Positions 43,630 to 51,419 of a stretch of 64,000 nucleotides of DNA are shown here, piece by piece. The stretch is from Chloroflexota bacterium (lineage in GTDB: Bacteria > Chloroflexota > Anaerolineae > Anaerolineales > Villigracilaceae), in contig JACAEM010000016.1 of NCBI GenBank assembly GCA_013388855.1, positions 124,001 to 188,000 of the forward strand. The letters are read 5' to 3'. Position 1 is the first letter of the stretch; every line of letters begins with the position of its first letter. A program made the translations under genes and the position numbers. The notes under the pieces are model-generated. The model saw only the letters and a list, made by a program, of their open reading frames with translations. It was not told where the DNA came from and searched no databases.

Positions 43630-44400
43630 ATGCAAACCGGTTTCACAAATCAAGATTTCATAAACTTCCTGATTGTCATGGCAGTATTGGGTGTTGTATT
43701 CGGATGGGCATACGCGACAAAACGCATGCAGAAGGATTTCACCACTACGACCTGGGTGCTCATCCCTGTAGCGGTTGCCATCAATATCGCCATTGGTCAA
43801 CTGGTATTAGTGCTTAAATTACCGGTCTATTTGGATAGTATTGGAACCGTTCTGGTGGGTGTGATTTGCGGTCCATGGGCAGGCGCGTTGACAGGTGCCC
43901 TTTCCAATACGGTCGCTGGAATCATTTTCGACCCAGGCTGGTGGCCCTGGATTCCTGTTGCCGCCGCGATCGGTCTCACAGCAGGGTTGTGTGCCAATGC
44001 AAGTTTCTTTAAGACCTGGTGGAAAGTGGTGGTAACAGGATTCCTGATTGCCCTAGTCGCAACCATCGTGGGATCTCCCATTGCAGTCTTATTGGGAGGC
44101 ATATCGGCAAGCGGATCATCCCTTATTACTGCCTTTTTGTTACAGACGGGAAGAGGAATTCTTGAATCGGTCTTGACCACCAATTTCATCGTGGAACCCA
44201 TCGATAAGATCTCGACAAGTTTGCTGGCATTTGCCATCCTGGATGGGCTCTCAACACGTTTTCTGGCGCGTTTTCCACACGGTGAAAATGCCCTGTTGGA
44301 TCAGCAGAGGAAAACCAGCGAACTCGTCATTGCTGTGGTCATTGTAGTGATTTTGGTGATCGTGACGAATGTGTTCGTTGTGCCTCTGTTGAACCAATAG
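43630..44400 (+). CDS. ECF transporter S component, copy 2
   Basis: A 256-aa relative of copy 1, sharing LKLPVYLDSIGTVLVGVICGPWAGALTGALSN and NFIVEPIDKISTSLLAFAILDGLS. It has an extra N-terminal helix before the core and one C-terminal helix (LVIAVVIVVILVIVTNVFVV). AAAAGGAG precedes the ATG. Two S components before a single EcfT/EcfA set suggest that both use the same energising module, possibly for different nucleosides. A terminator follows the gene. Confidence 0.75.
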   Translation: MQTGFTNQDFINFLIVMAVLGVVFGWAYATKRMQKDFTTTTWVLIPVAVAINIAIGQLVLVLKLPVYLDSIGTVLVGVICGPWAGALTGALSNTVAGIIFDPGWWPWIPVAAAIGLTAGLCANASFFKTWWKVVVTGFLIALVATIVGSPIAVLLGGISASGSSLITAFLLQTGRGILESVLTTNFIVEPIDKISTSLLAFAILDGLSTRFLARFPHGENALLDQQRKTSELVIAVVIVVILVIVTNVFVVPLLNQ

Positions 44401-44413
44401 ACTCCATGACCCT

Positions 44414-44446
44414 CGGGAGGAGACAATCTCCTCCCGTTTATTTTTA
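44414..44446 (+). terminator. Rho-independent terminator inside the nucleoside locus
   Basis: A 9-bp stem CGGGAGGAG / CTCCTCCCG with a 5-nt loop is followed by TTTATTTTT. It separates the S-component genes from ecfT, which has its own -10 box. Confidence 0.85.
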
Positions 44447-44453
44447 ATTCGGG

Positions 44454-44459
44454 TATTAT
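44454..44459 (+). promoter_or_regulatory. -10 element of a probable leaderless promoter (ecfT)
   Basis: TATTAT ends 6 nt before the ATG at 44466. Confidence 0.5.
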
Positions 44460-44465
44460 CAACAT

Positions 44466-45245
44466 ATGAATGACAGACTTTCTTTCTATCGAAAAAAGAA
44501 TTCTCCCATCCACACACTCAACCCATTCACGAAATTAACCTTAACCCTGGCGTTGATCGTGATTGGAATAGTGGGTGGAGGATATTGGACCGCATCTCTG
44601 GCAGTTTGCCTGGCCATTGCGCCTCTAACCATTTTTTCCAAACTATTTGGAGACTATTTAAGGGTAGCCTTCAGGTTGATTCTACCGACAGCCGGTTTTA
44701 TGTTTGTCATGCAAAGTATTTTCATCCCCGGGGGAGTCACAGAACTTTTTCGTATTGGACCCTTTAGCATTGAAGTGGAAACCGTCCAGAGATCCTATCT
44801 CATCGCATCACGCATTTTTCTCATGGTCTCAGCCTTCGCCTTCTTGCTACTAACTACGCATCCGAGCGAATTGATGACCGACCTCACACGCCGCGGGCTT
44901 CCCCCGCAATTTTCATATGTTCTGATCTCCACCCTTCAAATCATCCCACAAATGCAAGCCAAAGCGCAGACTATCATCTCAGCCCAGCGTTCGCGTGGAC
45001 TGGACACAGAGAGCAGTTTTATGAAACGAATTGGATTATTGGTTCCGTTGGTGGGCCCGCTGGTATTTGGCTCGCTGGTGGAAGTGGAGGAACGCGCCAT
45101 CGCCATCGAAGCGCGCGGCTTCACTTCGACACGCGTTAAGACATTCCTACACGACATCCCGGATACCCATATGGATAAAATCATACGCTGGGCCTTACTC
45201 GCGCTCATCATTGTCGCACTGGCATCGAAAATATGGCTATCGTAA
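44466..45245 (+). CDS. ecfT: ECF transporter transmembrane component EcfT
   Basis: A 259-aa EcfT (CbiQ family) scaffold that joins the ATPases to the S component. The two Ala-Arg-Gly coupling motifs are visible: AQRSRGLD and AIEARGFTS. Membrane helices occupy residues 20-115 and the C-terminus. N-terminal HTLNPFTKLTLTL is a family mark. It overlaps ecfA1 by 13 nt. The terminator and promoter upstream allow the ECF module to be made independently of the S components. Confidence 0.9.
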   Translation: MNDRLSFYRKKNSPIHTLNPFTKLTLTLALIVIGIVGGGYWTASLAVCLAIAPLTIFSKLFGDYLRVAFRLILPTAGFMFVMQSIFIPGGVTELFRIGPFSIEVETVQRSYLIASRIFLMVSAFAFLLLTTHPSELMTDLTRRGLPPQFSYVLISTLQIIPQMQAKAQTIISAQRSRGLDTESSFMKRIGLLVPLVGPLVFGSLVEVEERAIAIEARGFTSTRVKTFLHDIPDTHMDKIIRWALLALIIVALASKIWLS

Positions 45246-46072
45246 ATCTTCAAAACATCACATATAAATATCCGCTCACCGAAACGCCCGCTTTGCGAAA
45301 TATTACCTTGCAGGTGGAAGAAGGCGAGTTTGTCGCGGTCATCGGACCGAATGGCGCGGGCAAATCCACACTGTGCTATACACTTGCAGGATTTGTTCCA
45401 CATTTTTTCAAAGGTGAACTGGCCGGCAGTGTAGAAGTAGCCGGTCAGGAATCGAGCCAGTCCACTCTTCATGAATGGGTCCTGAATGTGGGGCTGGCAT
45501 TCCAGAATCCGTTCAACCAGATCAGCGGAGCGAAGTACACGGTCTTTGAAGAGATCGCCTTTGGATTGGAAAATATTGGCGTGCCGCGCGAAGAAATGAA
45601 ACAACGCGTGACGGATGCCATGAAGCTGACCGGCATCAGCGACTTGGCGGACCGCTCCCCCTATTCGCTTTCCGGCGGACAGCAGCAACGCGTCGCACTG
45701 ACCTCGATCCTGGTCATGCAACCGAAGGTCCTCGTCCTCGACGAACCGACCTCCCAAATGGATCCCATCGGCACACGCGAAGTCTTCGGCGTGATCCGCA
45801 CAATGACGGAAAAAGGCATGACTGTCGTGCTGGTCGAGCACAAAGTGGAGTGGATCGCCAATTTTGCGGATCGCGTCATCGCCCTGTACGAAGGGCAAAT
45901 TTTGCTGGACGGAAAGCCTGGCGAGGTGTTGACATCCGATTTGCTTGTAGAGAAAGGGTTTGGCATTTCACGTTACACATCCGTGGCACGGAAGGCGATG
46001 AAATTGGGTTTGTGGAAGAGGGAAAGCTTGCCAGTCACACTGGAGGAGGCGGTGGAGGGGTTTACACGATGA
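45233..46072 (+). CDS. ecfA1: ECF transporter ATPase EcfA1
   Basis: A 279-aa ABC ATPase with all canonical motifs: Walker A GPNGAGKST, signature LSGGQQQRVAL, Walker B VLVLDEPTSQMDP and an H-loop His in VLVEHKVEW. An ECF-type Q-loop (FQNPFNQI) is present. It forms a heterodimer with the next gene product. The start lies 13 nt inside ecfT, and the stop overlaps the following ATG (ATGA). Confidence 0.92.
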   Translation: MAIVNLQNITYKYPLTETPALRNITLQVEEGEFVAVIGPNGAGKSTLCYTLAGFVPHFFKGELAGSVEVAGQESSQSTLHEWVLNVGLAFQNPFNQISGAKYTVFEEIAFGLENIGVPREEMKQRVTDAMKLTGISDLADRSPYSLSGGQQQRVALTSILVMQPKVLVLDEPTSQMDPIGTREVFGVIRTMTEKGMTVVLVEHKVEWIANFADRVIALYEGQILLDGKPGEVLTSDLLVEKGFGISRYTSVARKAMKLGLWKRESLPVTLEEAVEGFTR

Positions 46073-46866
46073 AGATCGAAATCTCCAATCTTCAATTTTC
46101 CTATCCCGACGGTGTGCAAGCGTTGCGCGGCATCTCGCTCATCATTGAAACCGGCGAACAGGTTGCAATCATCGGGCAGAACGGCGCAGGAAAGACAACA
46201 CTCGTCAAGCACCTCAATGGACTTCTGCAACCCACTTCAGGCTCGGTTCACATCGGGGAGTGGGATACGCGGAAACATTCCGTGGCAAAACTCGCTCGCA
46301 GGGTGGGATATGTCTTTCAAAACCCGGATGACCAACTTTTCTCGAAGAATGTAGGTACAGAGGTCGCGTTCGGGCCAAAGAATCTTGGGTTTAACGGCGA
46401 TCAGGTCCAAGCGTTGGTCAAAGACGCGTTGGCGTTGACGGAGTTATCCGATAAGACGGAAACGAATCCGTATGACCTATCCCCCACCTGGCGCAAGATG
46501 GTCGCCTTGGCATCCATCATTTCAATGGACACGGATATCGTCATTTTCGACGAGCCGACGACAGGACAGGATGCCGCCAACATTGCGCGCATTGCGAATG
46601 TCATCAAAGCATTGCGCGAACGCGGTAAGACGGTCATCACTATCACACACGATATCGATTTTTGCGCGGAGAATTTCGAACGGGTGATCGCCATGGCACA
46701 GGGACAAATTTTGCTCGACGGCAGGGCAAATGATGTGCTCGGGCAGGAGGAAATTCTGGCGACGACTTATGTGGATCCGCCGCAATTGACAAGACTGGGG
46801 AAACGGCTGGGATTCAAAGAAACGGTGAGAAACGAGGAGGAATTCCTTGCCGCGCTGAGAGGATAA
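46069..46866 (+). CDS. ecfA2: ECF transporter ATPase EcfA2 with degenerate signature motif
   Basis: A 265-aa ABC ATPase. Walker A (GQNGAGKTT), Q-loop (FQNPDDQLFSKNVGTEVAFGP), Walker B (IVIFDEPTTGQD) and H-loop (TITHD) are intact. The ABC signature expected as LSGGQ reads LSPTWRKMVALA, so the two Gly and the Gln are lost. In the EcfA1-EcfA2 dimer, the site formed by EcfA1 Walker A and this signature should be impaired. The true start is the ATG at 46069 (ATGA overlap), not the ORF start at 45850. It ends the nucleoside locus. Confidence 0.88.
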   Translation: MKIEISNLQFSYPDGVQALRGISLIIETGEQVAIIGQNGAGKTTLVKHLNGLLQPTSGSVHIGEWDTRKHSVAKLARRVGYVFQNPDDQLFSKNVGTEVAFGPKNLGFNGDQVQALVKDALALTELSDKTETNPYDLSPTWRKMVALASIISMDTDIVIFDEPTTGQDAANIARIANVIKALRERGKTVITITHDIDFCAENFERVIAMAQGQILLDGRANDVLGQEEILATTYVDPPQLTRLGKRLGFKETVRNEEEFLAALRG

Positions 46867-46898
46867 ATGCCCTGCGGGGGCGGGTTTGTAATTCGCTC

Positions 46899-47294
46899 CT
46901 ATTTTTTGTACACGACCAATTCCTCATACCCTGAGTCCTCCGCGAATTCACGCTTGTACACTGTGTCGGCGAACACAGCCAATACGACCTCGGCTGTGGT
47001 ATAGATAGTACACCCGCTCATCAAGTGACCTCCAATGGTTTTCCCATCGCTATCCGAAATGGACATATGCAGGTGGGAGCCGTATATCGAAACCGTTCCA
47101 ATCATGGAGACGATCTCAAAATACCCGGTATACTCGGAGGGAGAGTTGCGGTTGGCGAGGCGAAGAATCGCCTTTGTCAGACTGCCAACCGAGGACAGTA
47201 CGCATCCCGCCTCGATGTGTTTTTCCCTGACAAATGCTTCGATGGAGTCGAACAAGTCCTGTCCGGGCTGCAGACGAAAGGTATAATTTTCCAT
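46899..47294 (-). CDS. PPC/DUF296 domain protein
   Basis: A 131-aa single PPC (plants and prokaryotes conserved, DUF296) domain. Recognisable blocks are RLQPGQDLFDSIEAFVREK at the start and the histidine-containing GSHLHMSISDSDG with GGHLMSGCTIYTTAEV. Bacterial members form trimers; some are annotated as DNA-binding, but no function is firmly known. It is isolated on the minus strand between the ECF module and the terpenoid operon. Confidence 0.82.
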   Translation of the reverse strand: MENYTFRLQPGQDLFDSIEAFVREKHIEAGCVLSSVGSLTKAILRLANRNSPSEYTGYFEIVSMIGTVSIYGSHLHMSISDSDGKTIGGHLMSGCTIYTTAEVVLAVFADTVYKREFAEDSGYEELVVYKK

Positions 47295-47385
47295 AAAAGA
47301 CCTCCAAGCGAATTATAAATTTGCGCAAGTAATTTTTATTATTACAAGGCAATAACAGGGTTAGACAAGTTCCGCCAGGCTAATG

Positions 47386-47391
47386 TACAAT
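47386..47391 (+). promoter_or_regulatory. -10 element of the terpenoid operon
   Basis: TACAAT ends 8 nt before the ATG at 47400. It is the only clear promoter seen before six closely packed genes. Confidence 0.5.
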
Positions 47392-47399
47392 TGAACTGC

Positions 47400-48449
47400 A
47401 TGGGAGCAGGCATGAATAAACTAAACGTTACAAAATATACCAGCATCCAGGAAATCGACCCCGAGGTTTGGGATCGCATTGCGGCGGGTCGCGGATTTCA
47501 AAGCCACAAATGGTACACCTTCGGGGAGCGAGCCATGGCGGATTGCCCACCCACCTACTTGATCGCTTGGGATGGAGAAACGCCCATCGCAAGCGCCGCC
47601 CTTTTCAAGGTCCACAACGAACCGCTCCCCCTGCCCAAGGTGGCGCGTCGGTTTATGGCCTCCGTGCTCAAACACAGACCGTTGCTTGTCTGCCGTTCCC
47701 CTCTCGCAGATACTTCCGCCATGCTCCTGCCCGGCGAACCGGCTCGCGATGAAGCACTGGTCACACTGACGCGCGCGGCACAGGAAGAATTCAAAAAACA
47801 ACGGTGTTCCTTTCTCGTGTTCGATTACCTGCTTACCGAACAACTGAAATACCCATCCTGGCCTTCAGGCTTTGAGCCCATTACGGTTTCAGAACCCGGG
47901 ACATACATGCCTATCGAATGGGAAAGTTTCGAGGCTTACCTCGATGCAGGCAACAAAAAGGACCGCCAGCATTATAAAAAGACCCTGCGTGAGGCGGAGA
48001 GCAACGGAATCGTGCTGAGCAGACATACATCGGTGCCTGATGTGGAAGCTGCGCTGGAACTTGTTGAAAACGTCTCAATCTGGCACGGTTCTGCACCCAA
48101 TCCCTGGACGCGCGGTCTGCTCGAAAACTTCTCCATGATCGACGGTACCTGGCTGGAGATCCACAGGGAAGGCAAGCTGGTAGGGTGCGGCGCGGTGGTG
48201 CGTGACAACCGCTTCCAACTCGCCACGGCGCTTGGCTTGGAGGATGATGTTCCCGGCGGATACTTCCTTCTGCTGTACGCTGCACTCGAAGAGGCATTCC
48301 TGCATAATGTCCGTCTTGTCCGTTTTGGAAGCGGTGCCTACGATGTCAAACGCAGGCTGGGGTTGCATCTCGAAAATACAAATCATGCCATGATCAGCAT
48401 GGCGGGCTTCGCCACACGCGCAAAGAGACAGATGGTTGCAACAGAATAA
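47400..48449 (+). CDS. GNAT/FemAB-like (BioF2-type) acyltransferase
   Basis: A protein of about 349 aa with the double-GNAT architecture of the FemAB/BioF2-like acetyltransferase family. The C-terminal half has KDRQHYKKTLREAESNGIVL, GCGAVVRDNRFQLATALGL and LHNVRLVRFGSGAYDVKRRLG, the typical end of the second domain. Start: the ATG at 47400 if the transcript is leaderless, or the ATG at 47412 with GGGAG in front. It may acylate a product of the operon or a cell-wall precursor. First gene of the terpenoid operon, 5 nt from the next. Confidence 0.65.
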   Translation: MGAGMNKLNVTKYTSIQEIDPEVWDRIAAGRGFQSHKWYTFGERAMADCPPTYLIAWDGETPIASAALFKVHNEPLPLPKVARRFMASVLKHRPLLVCRSPLADTSAMLLPGEPARDEALVTLTRAAQEEFKKQRCSFLVFDYLLTEQLKYPSWPSGFEPITVSEPGTYMPIEWESFEAYLDAGNKKDRQHYKKTLREAESNGIVLSRHTSVPDVEAALELVENVSIWHGSAPNPWTRGLLENFSMIDGTWLEIHREGKLVGCGAVVRDNRFQLATALGLEDDVPGGYFLLLYAALEEAFLHNVRLVRFGSGAYDVKRRLGLHLENTNHAMISMAGFATRAKRQMVATE

Positions 48450-48454
48450 CCGTC

Positions 48455-49042
48455 ATGTTGCTTGGGATCCCGCAGTCGGTCGCCACACTCGCATCCATCC
48501 TTCTGTTCTACGCGATGGATTTTATCCTTATCCGCCGCTACGACAAACAAAGGCAGGCAAGCGGGTCGGGGCGTGCATGGGATTTCACCCTTTTCATCTT
48601 CATAATGGTCGCTGTGCTTGTCCTGCAGCCGATTCTGTTACCGAGCATCAGCCTGCAAATCAATGAACCGTGGGGGATATGGATTCAGGCGGTCGGCACC
48701 ATAACGATCCTCTCCGCCCTGGCATTGCACATTTGGTCGCGCGTCCACCTGCAACATTTTTACGCAGAACGTGTGGAGGTGCAACCCGGGCATAAAGTCA
48801 TCGATACCGGTCCATATAAATTTATGCGCCATCCTGTCATCACATCCTTTTTTGGCATCGCAACCGGACTTTTCCTCGTCAATCCCGCGCTGACGACCCT
48901 CGCGGCATTGCTCTACACACTTTGGGATTTCACCCGCGCCGCGCAACAGGAGGAAGACCTGCTGACAAAGACCCTGCCCGGTTATGTTGACTATGCGCGT
49001 CGGACTCCCCGCTTTCTGCCGCGCTTGTGGAGGAGCCGATGA
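48455..49042 (+). CDS. Isoprenylcysteine carboxyl methyltransferase (ICMT)-like membrane methyltransferase
   Basis: A 195-aa membrane protein of the ICMT/PEMT family, which uses S-adenosylmethionine at the membrane. Four to five helices are predicted. The C-terminal SAM-binding signature is present: TGPYKFMRHPV, then EEDLL...PGYVDYARRTPRFLP. It overlaps the Rv3378c-like gene by 4 nt (ATGA). That coupling suggests that it methylates a diterpenoid product, in the way that a methyltransferase acts in the Herpetosiphon O-methylkolavelool cluster as I recall it; that enzyme is not necessarily of the same family. Confidence 0.75.
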   Translation: MLLGIPQSVATLASILLFYAMDFILIRRYDKQRQASGSGRAWDFTLFIFIMVAVLVLQPILLPSISLQINEPWGIWIQAVGTITILSALALHIWSRVHLQHFYAERVEVQPGHKVIDTGPYKFMRHPVITSFFGIATGLFLVNPALTTLAALLYTLWDFTRAAQQEEDLLTKTLPGYVDYARRTPRFLPRLWRSR

Positions 49043-49947
49043 TTTCCTTTGAGCGTTTTCTGCAACTCCCCACCGGGGAGGTCGCCGCCCTGGTAAAAGC
49101 GACCGGGCAAAAGGTGTGCGTCTTCCCCATCAACGGGACGCGGCGCTGGTTCCTGCTCGAACATGCGGATAAGGTTGGAAACGATTTCTTCAACGCGTAC
49201 ATGGATGCAGCCATCAAAAATCACGTCGAACTTTGCAAAATGTTTTTCGACCACGGCATCGATACCATCCTTGCCCCGGTGTTCGGGCGCGAATTGATGC
49301 GCCGCGGCGACGAGTACACCAAACGAGTCGGTATTGATGGTTTGGTCCGCACCGCCACCGATAAAAATTACCGCGAATTCTTCGAGCAACAAAATGTCAG
49401 GGTTCGGTTTTACGGCGACTACCGCGATGTGTTGACCGGCACACCCTACGAATACGCCTTGAAATCCATCTACGAAGTGACAGAGGCAACCAAGCATAAC
49501 GATGGTCATCGCCTGTTCTTTGGCGTCTTCGCCGATGAAGTGACCGAGACCATTTCGCGCCTGTCAGTGGAATATTATCTGGCGCAGGGGTCCGTGCCCG
49601 ATAAACAGACCCTCATCCGAAAATATTATGGGGAAGACCTTCCGCCTGTAAGTATGTTTATCGGCTTCGATAAATTCAGCGTCTTCGATATGCCGCTGCT
49701 ATCCACCGGGGAGGAAGACCTATATTTTTCGATCAGCCCATCACCTTACATGACAGAGCGGCAGCTACGCGCCATTCTCTATGACCATATCTATGTCCGC
49801 CATACACCCGAACCCGATTACACCAAACTGGGCAGGGAGGAACTCGACTGGCTCAGGGAATATTATCGCCGCAATAAAGACTATGCTCTCGGCGTTGGAA
49901 AACTGAAATTTAACCTGTGGCTCCCTGAGATGGGAGATAATCCATGA
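49039..49947 (+). CDS. Rv3378c-like diterpene synthase (tuberculosinol/kolavelool synthase family)
   Basis: A 302-aa homologue of M. tuberculosis Rv3378c, which has a cis-prenyltransferase fold and converts tuberculosinyl diphosphate to tuberculosinol isomers or tuberculosinyl-adenosine. The match runs end to end from memory: FLQLPTGEVAALVKATGQKV, VFPINGTRRWFLLEHAD, FGRELMRRGDEYTKRVG, RVRFYGDYRDVL, VSMFIGFDKFSVFDMPLLS and YMTERQLRAILYDHIYVRH. The start is the ATG at 49039 (the ORF start at 49027 is inside the previous gene). The Asp of the diphosphate-handling FDGTRRW motif (D34 in Rv3378c) is Asn32 here. It overlaps the cyclase gene by 4 nt. Confidence 0.85.
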   Translation: MISFERFLQLPTGEVAALVKATGQKVCVFPINGTRRWFLLEHADKVGNDFFNAYMDAAIKNHVELCKMFFDHGIDTILAPVFGRELMRRGDEYTKRVGIDGLVRTATDKNYREFFEQQNVRVRFYGDYRDVLTGTPYEYALKSIYEVTEATKHNDGHRLFFGVFADEVTETISRLSVEYYLAQGSVPDKQTLIRKYYGEDLPPVSMFIGFDKFSVFDMPLLSTGEEDLYFSISPSPYMTERQLRAILYDHIYVRHTPEPDYTKLGREELDWLREYYRRNKDYALGVGKLKFNLWLPEMGDNP

Positions 49948-51413
49948 CAGATATTATCTCAACGCTCATCGATGAGATCGGCCCCGGTCACATGGCAAGC
50001 ACCGCTTATGATACCGCCTGGGCGGCGCGGCTTGGTGATGTAGACTGGGAACTGAGCAGCCGGGCGCTTGCCTGGCTTTCAGAACATCAACTGCCCGACG
50101 GCTCATGGGGAGCGCCAGCGCCCATGTATTATCACGACCGTGTGCTTTGCACGCTTGCTGCCATGGTCGCCCTCTCCTATCAGGGGCGCCGCGGTCACGA
50201 TAAGGTGCAGATTGAAAACGGGAAACAGGCCCTGCAACGGATTCTTGGCGGCGCTACGCAGGGGTTGCAGGCTGATCCCAACGGAGCAACCGTCGGCTTT
50301 GAAATGATCGCCCCCACTTTGGCCGCGGAGGCTGAAAAACTGGGGATCATCAAAAATCAAGGGAACCGCATCCTGGGGCGTCTATCCAAACAACGCGCCA
50401 AAAAACTCGCCTATCTCGAAAACAACATGATCAACCGGTATGTGACCATCGCTTTTTCCGCCGAAATGGCTGGGACCGATGGAAAGCATATGCTAGACAT
50501 CCCCAATTTGCAGGAAAGCAACGGCTCGGTGGGGGTCAGTCCGTCGGCAACGGCATATTTTGCGACCTACATCAAAAAGGGCGACGCGGCTTCATTGAAC
50601 TATCTCCGCAGTGTGATCAAACCTGATGGCGGCATGCCGAATGTCGCACCGTTCGATGTATTCGAGATCGCCTGGACCCTTTGGAATTTGAGTTTCATTC
50701 CCGGCATGAGGAAGAACGAAAAGTTGAAGCCGCACCTTGATTTCCTTTCGAATACCTGGCAGGCAAAACGCGGCGTCGGTTTCGCGGCGGGATATTCCGT
50801 AAAAGATAGCGACGATACGGGGCTGGTCTACGATACACTGCTACGCTTCGGTATCGAAAAAGACCTGGCCAGTGTGCTTCTCTATGAGGAAAAAGATCAT
50901 TTCCGTTGTTTCGACCTGGAAGTGAATCCATCCATCAGTGCGAACATCCATGTGTTGGGGGCGCTCGGTCAGGCCGGGTTGAACACAAAAAACTCGTCTG
51001 TGAGCAAAGTCATCAACTTCCTGCGCAAAGCAAAGGGGAGCAATTCCTATTGGATCGATAAGTGGCATTCATCGCCATATTATGCAACCGCCCATGCCAT
51101 CATCGCTTGTGCGGGGCTGGCAAACGACCTGGTGGAGGATTCGGTACAGTGGATTCTCAACTCTCAAAACCGGGACGGCTCGTGGGGAACGTATCTCTCC
51201 ACGGCGGAGGAAACGGCATATGCCATGCAAGCTCTATGGATCTGGAACGAAAAGGTTGCCCGAATCCCTAAATTGCCCCTGAAGAACGGTGCCCGTTGGC
51301 TCAGGGAACACATGGATCGCTCCTATCCGCCTCTTTGGATTGGAAAATGCCTGTACAGCCCCAACCTTGTCATTCGCTCTGCGGTGATCAGCGCGCTGGC
51401 CCTGGCGTCATAA
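49944..51413 (+). CDS. Class II diterpene cyclase, Rv3377c-like (halimadienyl/kolavenyl diphosphate synthase family)
   Basis: A 489-aa class II terpene cyclase that would protonate and cyclise geranylgeranyl diphosphate to a bicyclic diphosphate. The catalytic DxDD is present as DSDD at residues 288-291 (VKDSDDTGLVYD). Two QW-type repeats, QLPDGSWG and QNRDGSWG, frame the protein. Close blocks to Rv3377c include STAYDTAW, FEMIAPTLAAEAEKLG, LQESNGSVGVSPSATAYF and TAEETAYAMQAL. No class I DDxxD motif is present, so the Rv3378c-like partner must process the diphosphate. The exact skeleton (halimane, clerodane or labdane) cannot be told. Confidence 0.9.
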   Translation: MTDIISTLIDEIGPGHMASTAYDTAWAARLGDVDWELSSRALAWLSEHQLPDGSWGAPAPMYYHDRVLCTLAAMVALSYQGRRGHDKVQIENGKQALQRILGGATQGLQADPNGATVGFEMIAPTLAAEAEKLGIIKNQGNRILGRLSKQRAKKLAYLENNMINRYVTIAFSAEMAGTDGKHMLDIPNLQESNGSVGVSPSATAYFATYIKKGDAASLNYLRSVIKPDGGMPNVAPFDVFEIAWTLWNLSFIPGMRKNEKLKPHLDFLSNTWQAKRGVGFAAGYSVKDSDDTGLVYDTLLRFGIEKDLASVLLYEEKDHFRCFDLEVNPSISANIHVLGALGQAGLNTKNSSVSKVINFLRKAKGSNSYWIDKWHSSPYYATAHAIIACAGLANDLVEDSVQWILNSQNRDGSWGTYLSTAEETAYAMQALWIWNEKVARIPKLPLKNGARWLREHMDRSYPPLWIGKCLYSPNLVIRSAVISALALAS

Positions 51414-51419
51414 TGGATC

